A stretch of 50,590 nt of DNA from a virus: the IMG/VR virus record IMGVR_UViG_3300017751_000030, positions 1-50,590 of that record. The stretch is one strand, 5' to 3'. The notes beneath the pieces were generated by a model. The model did no database searches. It was not told the DNA's origin and was given only the letters and a program-made list of their open reading frames with translations. Numbering within the stretch: position 1 is the stretch's first letter; each line of letters opens with the position of its first letter. The translations under genes were made by a program, and so were the position numbers. This document shows positions 1 to 7,020 of the stretch, in pieces.

Positions 1-2
1 AG

Positions 3-107
3 GCTGGCAAAACTTATTATAGTCTCAAGTTCCAAGAACCGTGGACAGGCGACAAAGACAGCAACGGCACCGATAACATGTTTCCGGAACCGGGGGACTT
101 GGAATAA
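3..107 (+). CDS. C-terminal fragment of an unidentified small protein
   Basis: This open frame enters from the left edge and encodes 34 residues before a TAA. The peptide is polar, with the pattern YYSLKFQEPW and an acidic end (PEPGDLE). The stop overlaps the next start as TAATG, the same coupling seen throughout the window, which supports it being a real gene tail. I do not recognise the family. The start lies outside the window. Confidence 0.6.
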   Translation, partial: AGKTYYSLKFQEPWTGDKDSNGTDNMFPEPGDLE

Positions 108-469
108 TGGGTAGCGTAGTAGAGTTCCCGAACGCTCATGCCTTCGACTTAAACAAAGCCCCTCTTACCACGGCGGATGAGTTGTATGTCGTGGGCTTAG
201 ATGGCAACATGATCCCGGTTAAGTCTGGAGAAAGCCAATCGTGGTGGGGTGTGACTGGGCTTTGGCTTGGTACTAGCGAAGAGGATACCTTAAACATCCG
301 ACTGTCCGCTTGCTTCCTTGATTACGACCACGCTGTAGGGTTTGCGGAAGACATTACTTCGGCCGACAACACCCGTGTAATTATCTGCATGCCAGATGAG
401 TTGGTAGACGAAATTCAAAACGCCATGCTCATCGATGTTTTGACAGACTTGGAGGTAACAGATGACTGA
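107..469 (+). CDS. Small hypothetical early protein
   Basis: A 120-residue soluble acidic protein that I do not recognise. It has an N-terminal segment with LYVVGLDGNMIPV, a tryptophan pair (SWWG), and a C-terminal acidic helix ending in TDLEVTDD. The start overlaps the previous stop (TAATG), and its own end overlaps the next start by 8 nt. It belongs to a tightly packed chain of small + strand genes typical of phage early regions. No catalytic motif is visible. Confidence 0.75.
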   Translation: MGSVVEFPNAHAFDLNKAPLTTADELYVVGLDGNMIPVKSGESQSWWGVTGLWLGTSEEDTLNIRLSACFLDYDHAVGFAEDITSADNTRVIICMPDELVDEIQNAMLIDVLTDLEVTDD

Positions 470-674
470 GGAATACAAACCCCAAGAGCTTGCTTATCTT
501 CGATGTAACCTAGGAGAAGATCAGGATACGCTCCCCGCGGAGATCTGTATTGTTGACGTGGAGGGTCGTCTTCATATCCAGAAGGTTTCACCAACAGCGT
601 TGATAAACATGTCACGTGATGCCCTTAGAATACTAGTAGAACAAAAGTTTTTTGATAAAGGAACCAGCAAATGA
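462..674 (+). CDS. Small hypothetical early protein
   Basis: A 70-residue protein of unknown function. The middle has a short hydrophobic beta-rich stretch (AEICIVDVEGRLHI) and the end is a basic helix finishing in FFDKGTSK. The ATG lies inside the previous gene and the stop overlaps the next ATG, so the gene sits in a translationally coupled chain. No known motif. Confidence 0.7.
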   Translation: MTEEYKPQELAYLRCNLGEDQDTLPAEICIVDVEGRLHIQKVSPTALINMSRDALRILVEQKFFDKGTSK

Positions 675-919
675 AACGAGAAACCTATCACGATACAATG
701 GGTCGTATGATCCGTGAAACCCGTGGGCGTCCGACAAAGTTCCCCGACGGTCGAAAGACAATGGCTGTGGATTTTGACACGGCGTCATACAACCGCGTGG
801 CAGAGCTCAGCAAAGAGTTTACAGAGAAGTCCGCCAAGCAGATATCTAAAGGCGAGTTAGTTCGAACCGCTGTAGATTTCTGGTTAGAAAACAATTCACC
901 CTATTCGATGGAGCTATAA
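671..919 (+). CDS. Putative ribbon-helix-helix DNA-binding protein
   Basis: This 82-residue basic protein has a layout seen in Arc/MetJ/CopG-type regulators: a short strand (KTMAVDFD, residues 29-36), a first helix (about 37-50, YNRVAELSKEF), a turn, and a second helix (SKGELVRTAVDFWLEN, about 60-75). The basic N-terminus (RETRGRPTKFPDGRK) could contact DNA. The start overlaps the previous stop as ATGA. The ribbon-helix-helix fold is inferred from this pattern; an early transcription regulator is the natural guess, but no target is visible. Confidence 0.55.
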   Translation: MKRETYHDTMGRMIRETRGRPTKFPDGRKTMAVDFDTASYNRVAELSKEFTEKSAKQISKGELVRTAVDFWLENNSPYSMEL

Positions 920-920
920 C

Positions 921-1205
921 ATGACTGATGAACCATACAATGCGCCCCTAATCAGTGAGGCGGCAGACCCTTTGACCCATTTAACTGGTAACGAATATGA
1001 GTTAGGATGGAGGTCGGTTTGGATACTCACTCCAAGGGGGAACAAGATCCGTGTATTGGAAACACCTGAAGGATATATTGAAACCACCATCCAGCCCCCA
1101 AGGGCTTTTGGGGGACATGAAAGTGGGCAGTCTGGGCTACAAAGCGTGGGCGATAGCAGTACTGTCGACCCAGACGCCGAACCGCCCTATACGATATCAG
1201 CCTAA
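921..1205 (+). CDS. Small hypothetical early protein
   Basis: A 94-residue acidic protein of unknown function. The first 50 residues look globular (LGWRSVWILTPRGNKIRVLETPEG). The last 35 are low in complexity and rich in G, S, P and acidic residues, so probably disordered. It starts two bases after the previous stop. No catalytic or membrane features. Confidence 0.65.
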   Translation: MTDEPYNAPLISEAADPLTHLTGNEYELGWRSVWILTPRGNKIRVLETPEGYIETTIQPPRAFGGHESGQSGLQSVGDSSTVDPDAEPPYTISA

Positions 1206-1220
1206 GAGGAAGGTCTTACC

Positions 1221-1427
1221 ATGGGTATTTTTAATAAGCCTCGGCGTACTTGGCTTCGTGGCATGACAGAAGAAAAACAAACGTGGTCGCCATGGACGGT
1301 GCAAAAAGAGCACCTAGTTCCGAGAACCAAGAGACCAAACCCGGATAGCAATGAAGAACTTGCTAAAAGGGGTGCGCTTTGTACTGAATGCCCCGGCGGT
1401 TTTAAATGCTGCCAGTACCCGGAATAA
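1221..1427 (+). CDS. Small cysteine-containing hypothetical protein
   Basis: A 68-residue basic protein, last of the left + strand gene chain. Its C-terminus holds a cluster of four cysteines (CTECPGGFKCCQ), which could bind a metal, although the rest is unlike any zinc family I know. An AAGAGGAAGG stretch 12-20 nt upstream can serve as ribosome binding site. The gene ends directly against the stop of the convergent gene on the other strand. Confidence 0.65.
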   Translation: MGIFNKPRRTWLRGMTEEKQTWSPWTVQKEHLVPRTKRPNPDSNEELAKRGALCTECPGGFKCCQYPE

Positions 1428-1835
1428 TTATTGTAGGGGGTTAGACAGAGCGTCTAGCCCCTTCCAAATATCGTCAACCTCACGGTTGATTTTCTTGAAG
1501 CGACCACCGATCCCGTCTACTTTTTCTTTGAATTGTTTGACCAGCAGATCGTTCTCCACTGTCGTCTTCTCTACCTCTGAAATCCGGTCGCGCAGATCTA
1601 GCAACTGCTTTTGGTTTTCCATAATGGTTGCGAGGTTGGTGCCGAGTACTGTAAGTTTCTGAGCAGTGTCACCATTCCCAGCGACTGCGGCCTCCACTGA
1701 CTCGATCCGTCCGTAAAACTCCGCGACTGCCCATATACCGCCAGCTAGGGTGGTGCCTATAGACAAGACGATTGCAATCCACACCCCGCGCAGCTTCGTG
1801 CCGCCGATTGTTAGTTCGGTATCTTCTAGGCTCAT
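1428..1835 (-). CDS. Membrane-anchored coiled-coil protein
   Basis: A 135-residue protein with one clear transmembrane segment (about residues 16-40, WIAIVLSIGTTLAGGIWAV) followed by some 90 residues of heptad-rich, charged sequence predicted to be coiled coil. This suggests a bitopic inner-membrane protein with an extended soluble domain. Such proteins in phages include spanin or holin-associated factors, but no lipobox or second membrane segment is present, so the role is open. Its start overlaps the stop of the secreted-protein gene upstream, putting both in one - strand operon. Confidence 0.6.
   Translation of the reverse strand: MSLEDTELTIGGTKLRGVWIAIVLSIGTTLAGGIWAVAEFYGRIESVEAAVAGNGDTAQKLTVLGTNLATIMENQKQLLDLRDRISEVEKTTVENDLLVKQFKEKVDGIGGRFKKINREVDDIWKGLDALSNPLQ
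1437..1461. terminator. Possible terminator hairpin between convergent genes
   Basis: A 10-bp stem with one G:U pair (GGGGTTAGAC 1437-1446 with GTCTAGCCCC 1452-1461) and a 5-nt loop sits just past the meeting point of two convergent genes. It lies inside the 3' end of the - strand gene. There is no real U-tract on either strand, so termination is only suggested by position. Confidence 0.3.
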
Positions 1836-2626
1836 TGGTACATGTAGGCTTGTTGGTCGGCATAGATCGCCTCGCCTTCACCTAATACTTCCGCGGCGGT
1901 CACGTAGTCGCCTTGTAGGAAGTCGTGGAAAGAGATGCTGCCAGTGTTGGTAGCCCACTCGATGCTAAGTACGTCGCTAGTAGCAGAATAAGACATAGAG
2001 GCTTCAGCCATAGAGTTTCCATAGTCTTGGGCGTGTTGATCAGAGAGGCTGGTCAACTGTTCGTTCTTAGACGCAGCCAAGAAAGCACCAGCGTCACGGG
2101 CGTTGACCGCGATCTCTTCTAGCGACTGGTTATATTCGACCACAGTCTCTTGCTTGATTTCAACGTCGTTTACTTCGACGAACTCTTGGACTGCGATCTG
2201 ATCCTCAACATCGTTTGTTTGTTGTGCTACTTCCGCCACCTCTGCAACTTCCTCTACCATGCTGAGTTGAACACTCGCGACGATAAAGCTGTCTACAGCC
2301 TCGGAAACTTTGACCATCGACTCTTCATACTTCTCTTCCAACTTCATTTGAGTGGTGAAATACAAAGCGGTCTGCACCCCTGCGACGGCGTTCTTGTACG
2401 CATTGAGGTCAGCCTCATTGATGGTGTATTGGTCGTGATCCACAGCGTTATAGTCAATGATGCCACCCACGCTGGCGTAGTGTTCTGCGCCATAGACTGC
2501 GTAGCGGCCTTGCTCAAGCTTCGCGGCGATTGTCCGACTAGCGTTAACTAGGTTATCAATCGTCGTTTCGGAGTGTGCTGCGGAAACGCTCAGAAATGCT
2601 GAGACTAGAATCGCTATTCTCTTCAT
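1832..2626 (-). CDS. Predicted secreted acidic protein
   Basis: A 264-residue protein beginning MKRIAILVSAFLSVSAAHS, a good Sec signal peptide with likely cleavage after AHS. I chose this ATG rather than two upstream in-frame ones because AAGGA lies 8 nt before it. The mature part is acidic and helical, with a run of VEEVAEVAEV-type repeats near the middle, and has no recognised domain. The gene overlaps the preceding secreted-protein gene by 71 nt. A periplasmic or envelope role is inferred; a secreted or virion-associated role is possible. Confidence 0.6.
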   Translation of the reverse strand: MKRIAILVSAFLSVSAAHSETTIDNLVNASRTIAAKLEQGRYAVYGAEHYASVGGIIDYNAVDHDQYTINEADLNAYKNAVAGVQTALYFTTQMKLEEKYEESMVKVSEAVDSFIVASVQLSMVEEVAEVAEVAQQTNDVEDQIAVQEFVEVNDVEIKQETVVEYNQSLEEIAVNARDAGAFLAASKNEQLTSLSDQHAQDYGNSMAEASMSYSATSDVLSIEWATNTGSISFHDFLQGDYVTAAEVLGEGEAIYADQQAYMYQ

Positions 2627-3188
2627 TGCTTTCATCCTTACCAATCTGTAATATCTTATCATACCACGCCTTACGGTTTTTGTAATCTGGGATAAATGTA
2701 GCGGGGTCTCTTTTCATGAGAACAGTTGCCGCTCGGCCTACTACAAGACGGCCGTTTACAGACATCGGACACGGGGTGCCGGAGTCGAACATGGCTTTCC
2801 ATGTTTCCAGCGACTGACAAAGCCGCGCCACCGAAGCAATAGACATACCCTGTTCCTTTAGAGCTTTAGCATCTCTACGCCTGTTGCACTCGGAGTCTTG
2901 CCTATACCCGCCCATAGATAAACCAAGCACGTTCACCTGCACACCCATGCCTCGCCCGATCAAGCATGATTCAGACCCGCCCGACGGTGCGCTGGGAGAC
3001 ACAGCCGTTGGGGGCGGGGTAACGTCAGAAGCTGCGCCAGCACCATTGTAGTTAGTGGTGTTCGATGTTGACGGGTTATTGCTGCTTACCGTGCTGTTCA
3101 AGTTGCTCGTGTTAAGGTCGCCCACTTGTTCGTTTTGTGCTAGAACTGGGGAGGACACAAGCAACAAAACAAGAAGAATCCGTTTCAT
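2556..3188 (-). CDS. Predicted secreted protein with Asn/Ser/Thr-rich linker
   Basis: A 210-residue protein with a signal peptide (MKRILLVLLLVSSPVLA, cleavage likely before QNE). Residues about 18-75 form a low-complexity N/S/T/P linker, followed by a compact domain with four or five cysteines (ESCLIGRG, DSECNRRRD, ARLCQSLE, TPCPMSVNG) that could form disulfides in the periplasm, then a charged tail. The arrangement (signal, linker, cysteine domain) recalls secreted proteins of marine phages of unknown function. It is first of three consecutive envelope-type genes on this strand. Confidence 0.65.
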   Translation of the reverse strand: MKRILLVLLLVSSPVLAQNEQVGDLNTSNLNSTVSSNNPSTSNTTNYNGAGAASDVTPPPTAVSPSAPSGGSESCLIGRGMGVQVNVLGLSMGGYRQDSECNRRRDAKALKEQGMSIASVARLCQSLETWKAMFDSGTPCPMSVNGRLVVGRAATVLMKRDPATFIPDYKNRKAWYDKILQIGKDESNEENSDSSLSISERFRSTLRNDD

Positions 3189-3239
3189 TACAATATCCTT
3201 TTGCGAGTACTTAACTCGTTCAAGGATTATAACATATTT

Positions 3240-3638
3240 TTAGTTTGGGGGCTCGTCGTATTCATCAAGGTTAATCAACCGCTGGTCGAGCTCCTCGTCT
3301 TCGTCGCCCTTGGTGTAAAACACGGCTTCGTATTCGGTTCTGCGGACAAAATCGTAATCGTTTTCGGAACCTGGTTCTATTTCTTCCCCCCGGGCTTCGG
3401 CCATGTTTCTTGCAAAACCAATCCAGGACTGTAGCGTACCTAAGATCACCTCTGAGGCGACTAAGGCATTGGTTTGAAACATAATATTCTTGATTGCAAT
3501 ATTTAGAACGAGGCTGCCTTGTTCCTGATTGTCTATGTCAGGGAAGGAGTTGAAGACTTGGTCGATAGCCATGTCTAGCTCATCAGCTACTTCAGCTTGT
3601 CGTTCCTTCTTTAACGCTGCCTTTGTTTGTTCGTCCAT
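3240..3638 (-). CDS. Small acidic hypothetical protein
   Basis: A 132-residue acidic, helical protein of unknown function. It starts with a charged helix (MDEQTKAALKKERQAEVADEL), has a hydrophobic middle (LVLNIAIKNIMFQTNALVASEVILG) that is too polar for a clear membrane span, and ends in a run of acidic residues. Its start lies 47 nt inside the end of the upstream small ribbon-helix-helix gene, implying coupled translation. Confidence 0.65.
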   Translation of the reverse strand: MDEQTKAALKKERQAEVADELDMAIDQVFNSFPDIDNQEQGSLVLNIAIKNIMFQTNALVASEVILGTLQSWIGFARNMAEARGEEIEPGSENDYDFVRRTEYEAVFYTKGDEDEELDQRLINLDEYDEPPN

Positions 3639-3762
3639 GTTCCTGCCTTATAAGCCAAGCCACCTGCCCGGCCATGCTACGTTCATTTATTCGAGCCAGT
3701 TCCTGAACCATTTCCCATACGTAAACAGGGACAGCAACACTTTTATACTTATTAGTATTCAT
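3592..3762 (-). CDS. 56-residue ribbon-helix-helix-like protein
   Basis: A short gene found by reading the - strand. The protein begins MNTNKYKSVAVPVYVW and continues with MVQELARINERSMAGQVAWL, matching the strand-helix-turn-helix order of Arc/CopG-type DNA-binding proteins (YKSVAVP strand, helix VWEMVQELARIN, turn ERS, helix MAGQVAWLIRQE). AAGGTG stands about 8 nt before the ATG. The stop lies 47 nt inside the next gene. It may regulate this short - strand operon or the early genes. Confidence 0.6.
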   Translation of the reverse strand: MNTNKYKSVAVPVYVWEMVQELARINERSMAGQVAWLIRQEHGRTNKGSVKEGTTS

Positions 3763-3959
3763 CTATTCGCACCTTCATGCAATGTTGTTGGGGGATGTGA
3801 AAATTTCCCTTTATCTACTTCACCTTTTTGCAAAAGCTCCTGCGAGCGTAGGGTTTAAGTATCCGACCGGTGTAAATACAATCAATAGGGCACCAAGCCG
3901 GTAACCATTATCACTGGGTTAGGCAGTCCCCCGGCCGCCTGTGGGAGGATACTCGCACC

Positions 3960-5402
3960 CTACAATTTCAGCCATTCTTTCACTTCTTCGCCTAGTGCCG
4001 CTCCGGCGAGGTCAATCTTTTTTGTGAGGGCTTTAACGATATACTCGTCGACGGTACCTTCACTAATTAAATCTACGTACGTCACTGCTTTTGTTTGCCC
4101 GATCCGGTGGCACCTGTCTTCGGATTGTACACGGGTTTCAAGGTTAAAGTCATTAGCATAATAGATGACGTTAGAGGCACTGACCAGGGTTAGACCATAG
4201 CCGGCCGTCTGCGGGTTGCCGACAAAGAACCGAGTTTCGTGTTCCGGGTCGCTAAAATTTTGAACCAGTTTTTCACGGGCGTCGTCGGACGTATCGCCGT
4301 AGTATGACCCGGCTGAGTTCTCTCCGTACTTCTTTTTCAGGGCTTCGGTGATCCGTTGAATGTCGTTACGGAACCGTGACCAGATAATGATTTTACCATC
4401 CATCTCTTCGACCGTATCCAGCATCGCGTCCATGCGGCGGCTGGGAACTTCGACAGTCTCTCCGTCGTCGGTAACGAGGTAGCCACAGAGAAGTTGTTGT
4501 AGGCGAACCAGTTGTGTCATCACCTGCGGCGCGGTAACCTGTCCTTCTTCCAATATAGCCAGTGCGTAGTTCTTTAGGGTATTGTAATGGCGTAGTTGTT
4601 CCGGCGACAGAGACACGTATCGCGCTGAGTATGTTTTTTCGGGGAGGTCTAAGCAATCCTTTTTGAGAACCCGACTTGAGAATCCTTTCAACTTGCCGGC
4701 CAACTCGGTCATGTTCCGATAACCAATAATTTGTTCGAAGGTGTGTGCTCCCATCCGTTGCCGGCGGGTGACGGCGTACCTGTTTTGATAAGCGTAATAG
4801 TTTGTAAAGCCTAGTGTGTCGTCACCTAGGAAAGCGCACTGTGCGTACAGATCCATGGGAGACTTGGTTACAGGGGAGCCAGTCAAGATACGTTTGTACG
4901 TCGCGGCTTTGCCGACAGCCGTAAGCTGCTTTGTGCGTTTGGCTTTGGGGTTCTTGATTGTTGTGCTTTCGTCAACGGTCAGTAAGAAGTGACTGTCATG
5001 CAAAAACGACCGGAGATAGCGCATAACTTTTTCAGTAGCAAAGGCCTCTACGTTAACAACCAGGATGCGAAGCCCGTTACTGCCGCCCATGGTAGCGGCT
5101 TCTTCTAGTTCTTTCTTCTGTGCTTTATTCGCTGAAGCTCTCCATGTAATAAGAGAGTGCTCGATCCGGTCAGGGAGATGAATAGGAATTTCTTTCAGTA
5201 CCCAGTTCCGGTACACGCCTTTAGGCGCGACAATAACTGCGGTGTCTATCTCACCTTCCTCGTACAGCCAAGCCATGTTGTCGATAAGGACTTTAGATTT
5301 ACCGCAACCCATCTCCATGAAGTATGCCCAGTTTAACTTGTTGTAGCTTTGAACAAACGCCTCACGCTGATGGTCGAATGGTTCTGTCTTAAATTCGTAC
5401 AT
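3960..5402 (-). CDS. SNF2-type DEAD/DEAH-box helicase (DNA translocase)
   Basis: A 480-residue superfamily 2 ATPase of SNF2 type. Motif I is MGCGKS (31-36), motif II DEST (144-147, in place of DEAH), motif III TGSP (174-177). The C-terminal lobe has the SNF2 hallmark RCHRIGQ (430-436) after QSED. There are no extra nuclease or zinc domains, and the length is close to the minimal SNF2 core. Such enzymes translocate on double-stranded DNA; in phages they sit with replication and recombination genes, as here, although this one is divergently transcribed from the rest of that block. It may remodel forks or recombination intermediates. Confidence 0.9.
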   Translation of the reverse strand: MYEFKTEPFDHQREAFVQSYNKLNWAYFMEMGCGKSKVLIDNMAWLYEEGEIDTAVIVAPKGVYRNWVLKEIPIHLPDRIEHSLITWRASANKAQKKELEEAATMGGSNGLRILVVNVEAFATEKVMRYLRSFLHDSHFLLTVDESTTIKNPKAKRTKQLTAVGKAATYKRILTGSPVTKSPMDLYAQCAFLGDDTLGFTNYYAYQNRYAVTRRQRMGAHTFEQIIGYRNMTELAGKLKGFSSRVLKKDCLDLPEKTYSARYVSLSPEQLRHYNTLKNYALAILEEGQVTAPQVMTQLVRLQQLLCGYLVTDDGETVEVPSRRMDAMLDTVEEMDGKIIIWSRFRNDIQRITEALKKKYGENSAGSYYGDTSDDAREKLVQNFSDPEHETRFFVGNPQTAGYGLTLVSASNVIYYANDFNLETRVQSEDRCHRIGQTKAVTYVDLISEGTVDEYIVKALTKKIDLAGAALGEEVKEWLKL

Positions 5403-5424
5403 GTTGATAACCCTGAAATAAATT

Positions 5425-5533
5425 GTTGACCTTTATGTTGTCCCATCTTATATAGGACGAAGTAGATGGTTCGTCAACGGTGCAATTATTACCCTACCGC
5501 TGGCATCCCCCTCAGTCAGGACGATCCATCTAC
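5425..5533 (+). promoter_or_regulatory. Candidate glutamine-II (Downstream-peptide) riboswitch leader
   Basis: Read as + strand RNA this leader can fold into P1 (GTTGAC 5425-5430 with GTCAAC 5473-5478), P2 (TTGTCC 5438-5443 with GGACGA 5455-5460, one G:U) and a pseudoknot between the P2 loop (CATCT 5444-5448) and AGATG (5464-5468). The sequence after P2, GAAGTAG, resembles the conserved core of glnA and Downstream-peptide glutamine aptamers as I remember them. A competing helix joins GTAGATGGTTCGTC (5462-5475) to GACGATCCATCTAC (5520-5533), 13 of 14 pairs, and would break P1 and the pseudoknot. It lies about 50 nt before the replication operon. Part of it (TTGACC, then TTATAT after 16 nt) could alternatively be a promoter. 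Confidence 0.5.
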
Positions 5534-5586
5534 ATCATAGCCGACGGGCTCTAACCGGAAATGTAGAAACTAGAAAGGAAAAAGAA

Positions 5587-6144
5587 ATGTCAGATCTTTT
5601 TGAACAAATGGCGGCAGATGCAACAGCATTCGATTCTGTCACCACCGAGACTGGATCCAATTTATCCAATCTCATTCGTGAGGCTCAACAGCAGCAAGGC
5701 CTGCAAGAGCAATACGAGCAAGCGGCTAAAGATGCGAAGAAAGAATTTCAACGTATCACCCGCGAACTAATCCCAGCAGAAATGATAGAGATGGGCATGG
5801 ATCGTGTCGACGTGGACGGTAACTCCGTTTCGTTGAGTCAGTTCGTGTACGCATCTATCCCGGAAGCGAAGAAGCAGGATGCGTTCAACTTCCTGCGATC
5901 CATCGGTGAGGATGACATTATCAAGAACGAGGTCAAGGTTTCCTTTGGCCGCGGTCAGGATAACCATGCCGGTGCCTTCTTTGACGACTGCATGAAGCAG
6001 GGTCTGGATCCAGACCAACGTCAAAGCGTACACCCGTCTACTCTTAAAGCTTGGATTAAAGACAAGCTTGGATCGGGTACTGAACTAGACCTCGAAATGT
6101 TCGGGGCCTATGTCGGAACAGAAGCAAAAATCAAACGAAAGTAG
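5587..6144 (+). CDS. Conserved phage replication/recombination-module protein
   Basis: A 185-residue soluble protein. The N-terminal half is a coiled coil (about residues 25-65) and the C-terminal half carries a pattern I recognise from many phage genomes: YASIPEAKKQDAF, then IIKNEVKVSFGRGQD, then VHPSTLKAWIKDKL, then MFGAYVGTEAKIK. In other phages this family commonly lies beside SSB or recombination genes, as here, but its biochemical function is not known to me. AGAAAGGAAAAAG precedes the ATG. It is the first gene after the riboswitch-like leader and starts the replication operon. Confidence 0.75.
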   Translation: MSDLFEQMAADATAFDSVTTETGSNLSNLIREAQQQQGLQEQYEQAAKDAKKEFQRITRELIPAEMIEMGMDRVDVDGNSVSLSQFVYASIPEAKKQDAFNFLRSIGEDDIIKNEVKVSFGRGQDNHAGAFFDDCMKQGLDPDQRQSVHPSTLKAWIKDKLGSGTELDLEMFGAYVGTEAKIKRK

Positions 6145-6152
6145 AAACTAAA

Positions 6153-6965
6153 ATGTCTGAAACAGAAACAAAAGCAGTAGCTAAAAAAGTAGAAGCGGGT
6201 CTCCCAGCAGCAATGTTGGACACCTTTCTTGAGGATGCCGGTGCAGGTACCGAGAACTTTACGCAGGACGATTTACAGATCCCGTTCCTTCGTGTTCTTC
6301 AGCCTGTGTCCCCAGAGCTCAAGAAGAAAAACGATAAGTATATCGACGGAGCAGAACAGGGTGATATGTTTAACACTGTTACGCGCCAGTTTTGGAAAGC
6401 TGAAAACGGGGTACGTGTAATTCCGTGCGGCTTTGTGAAGAAGTACTTAGAGTTCACACCCTACGAAGATGGCGGCGGCTTCCACGGCGAACTGGCGGCT
6501 AACAGCCCCAGCGTCTTGAACGCCAAACGTGAAGGCAACAAAGAGATCATGCCTAACGGTAACGAGCTCGTTGTGTCTGCACAGCACTACGTAATGATTG
6601 AAGACCCAGAGACAGGTGGCTGGCAAACAGCTATCCTAGACATGAAGTCTTCGAACCTAAAAGTGTCCCGTCAATGGAACACAATGGTTGCGATGCAAGA
6701 AGTTAAGAGCGGAGCAAAGTCTTTCAAGGCTCCTTCGTTCAGCATCATCTGGAACCTGTCGACAGACGAGCGGTCTAACGACATGGGAAGCTGGCAGTCT
6801 TGGAAGATTGTTGGCAAACAGGGTTTTGTGGATGACGCCACTGTTTACGAACGCGCAAAAGATTTTGCTCGTATGGTAAACGAGGGCGAAGTCAAGGCCG
6901 CACAAGATCCTGACTTGGAAACGGACACACCGACGACTGCTGTCTCGGAAGAAATGCCGTTTTAA
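6153..6965 (+). CDS. Putative single-stranded DNA-binding protein
   Basis: A 270-residue protein ending in an acidic tail with the tip EEMPF, the hallmark of bacterial and T7-type SSBs, whose tip recruits partner proteins. The body is mixed alpha/beta with several conserved aromatic positions (RQFWKAENGVRVIPCGF, SWQSWKIVGKQGF) that could stack on bases. I do not see a canonical OB-fold signature, so the SSB call rests on the tail, the length and its place just before primase, helicase and polymerase. It begins 8 nt after the upstream stop and is followed by a strong terminator. Confidence 0.65.
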   Translation: MSETETKAVAKKVEAGLPAAMLDTFLEDAGAGTENFTQDDLQIPFLRVLQPVSPELKKKNDKYIDGAEQGDMFNTVTRQFWKAENGVRVIPCGFVKKYLEFTPYEDGGGFHGELAANSPSVLNAKREGNKEIMPNGNELVVSAQHYVMIEDPETGGWQTAILDMKSSNLKVSRQWNTMVAMQEVKSGAKSFKAPSFSIIWNLSTDERSNDMGSWQSWKIVGKQGFVDDATVYERAKDFARMVNEGEVKAAQDPDLETDTPTTAVSEEMPF

Positions 6966-6970
6966 TTTGG

Positions 6971-7010
6971 TGCGGGGTACGCTACGGTGTGCCCCGCATT
7001 CTTTTTTTTG
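6971..7010 (+). terminator. Rho-independent terminator after the SSB-like gene
   Basis: A 10-bp stem (TGCGGGGTAC 6971-6980 with GTGCCCCGCA 6989-6998, one G:U) with an 8-nt loop is followed by TTCTTTTTTTT. This is a textbook intrinsic terminator. It would separate abundant expression of the first two genes from the lower-level primase-helicase-polymerase genes that follow. Confidence 0.9.
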
Positions 7011-7020
7011 AGGTGAACTA

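Noticed and set aside
1-107. Circular joining of the right and left window ends
   Set aside because: Joining the GP88 frame to base 1 gives a stop after a few codons, so the ends are not evidently contiguous.
3529-3858. 109-codon + strand frame
   Set aside because: It is antisense to two - strand genes and has no supporting signal.
3763-3959. tRNA or structured RNA in the gap after the SNF2 helicase
   Set aside because: I looked for cloverleaf pairing and a T-loop motif and saw none; only a weak 4-bp hairpin followed by TTTT is present.
5426-5453. TTGACC-N16-TTATAT as the promoter of the 185-residue gene
   Set aside because: It is a fair match, but the bases fit P1, P2 and the pseudoknot strand better as RNA. 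I keep it as an alternative; mapping the transcription start would decide.
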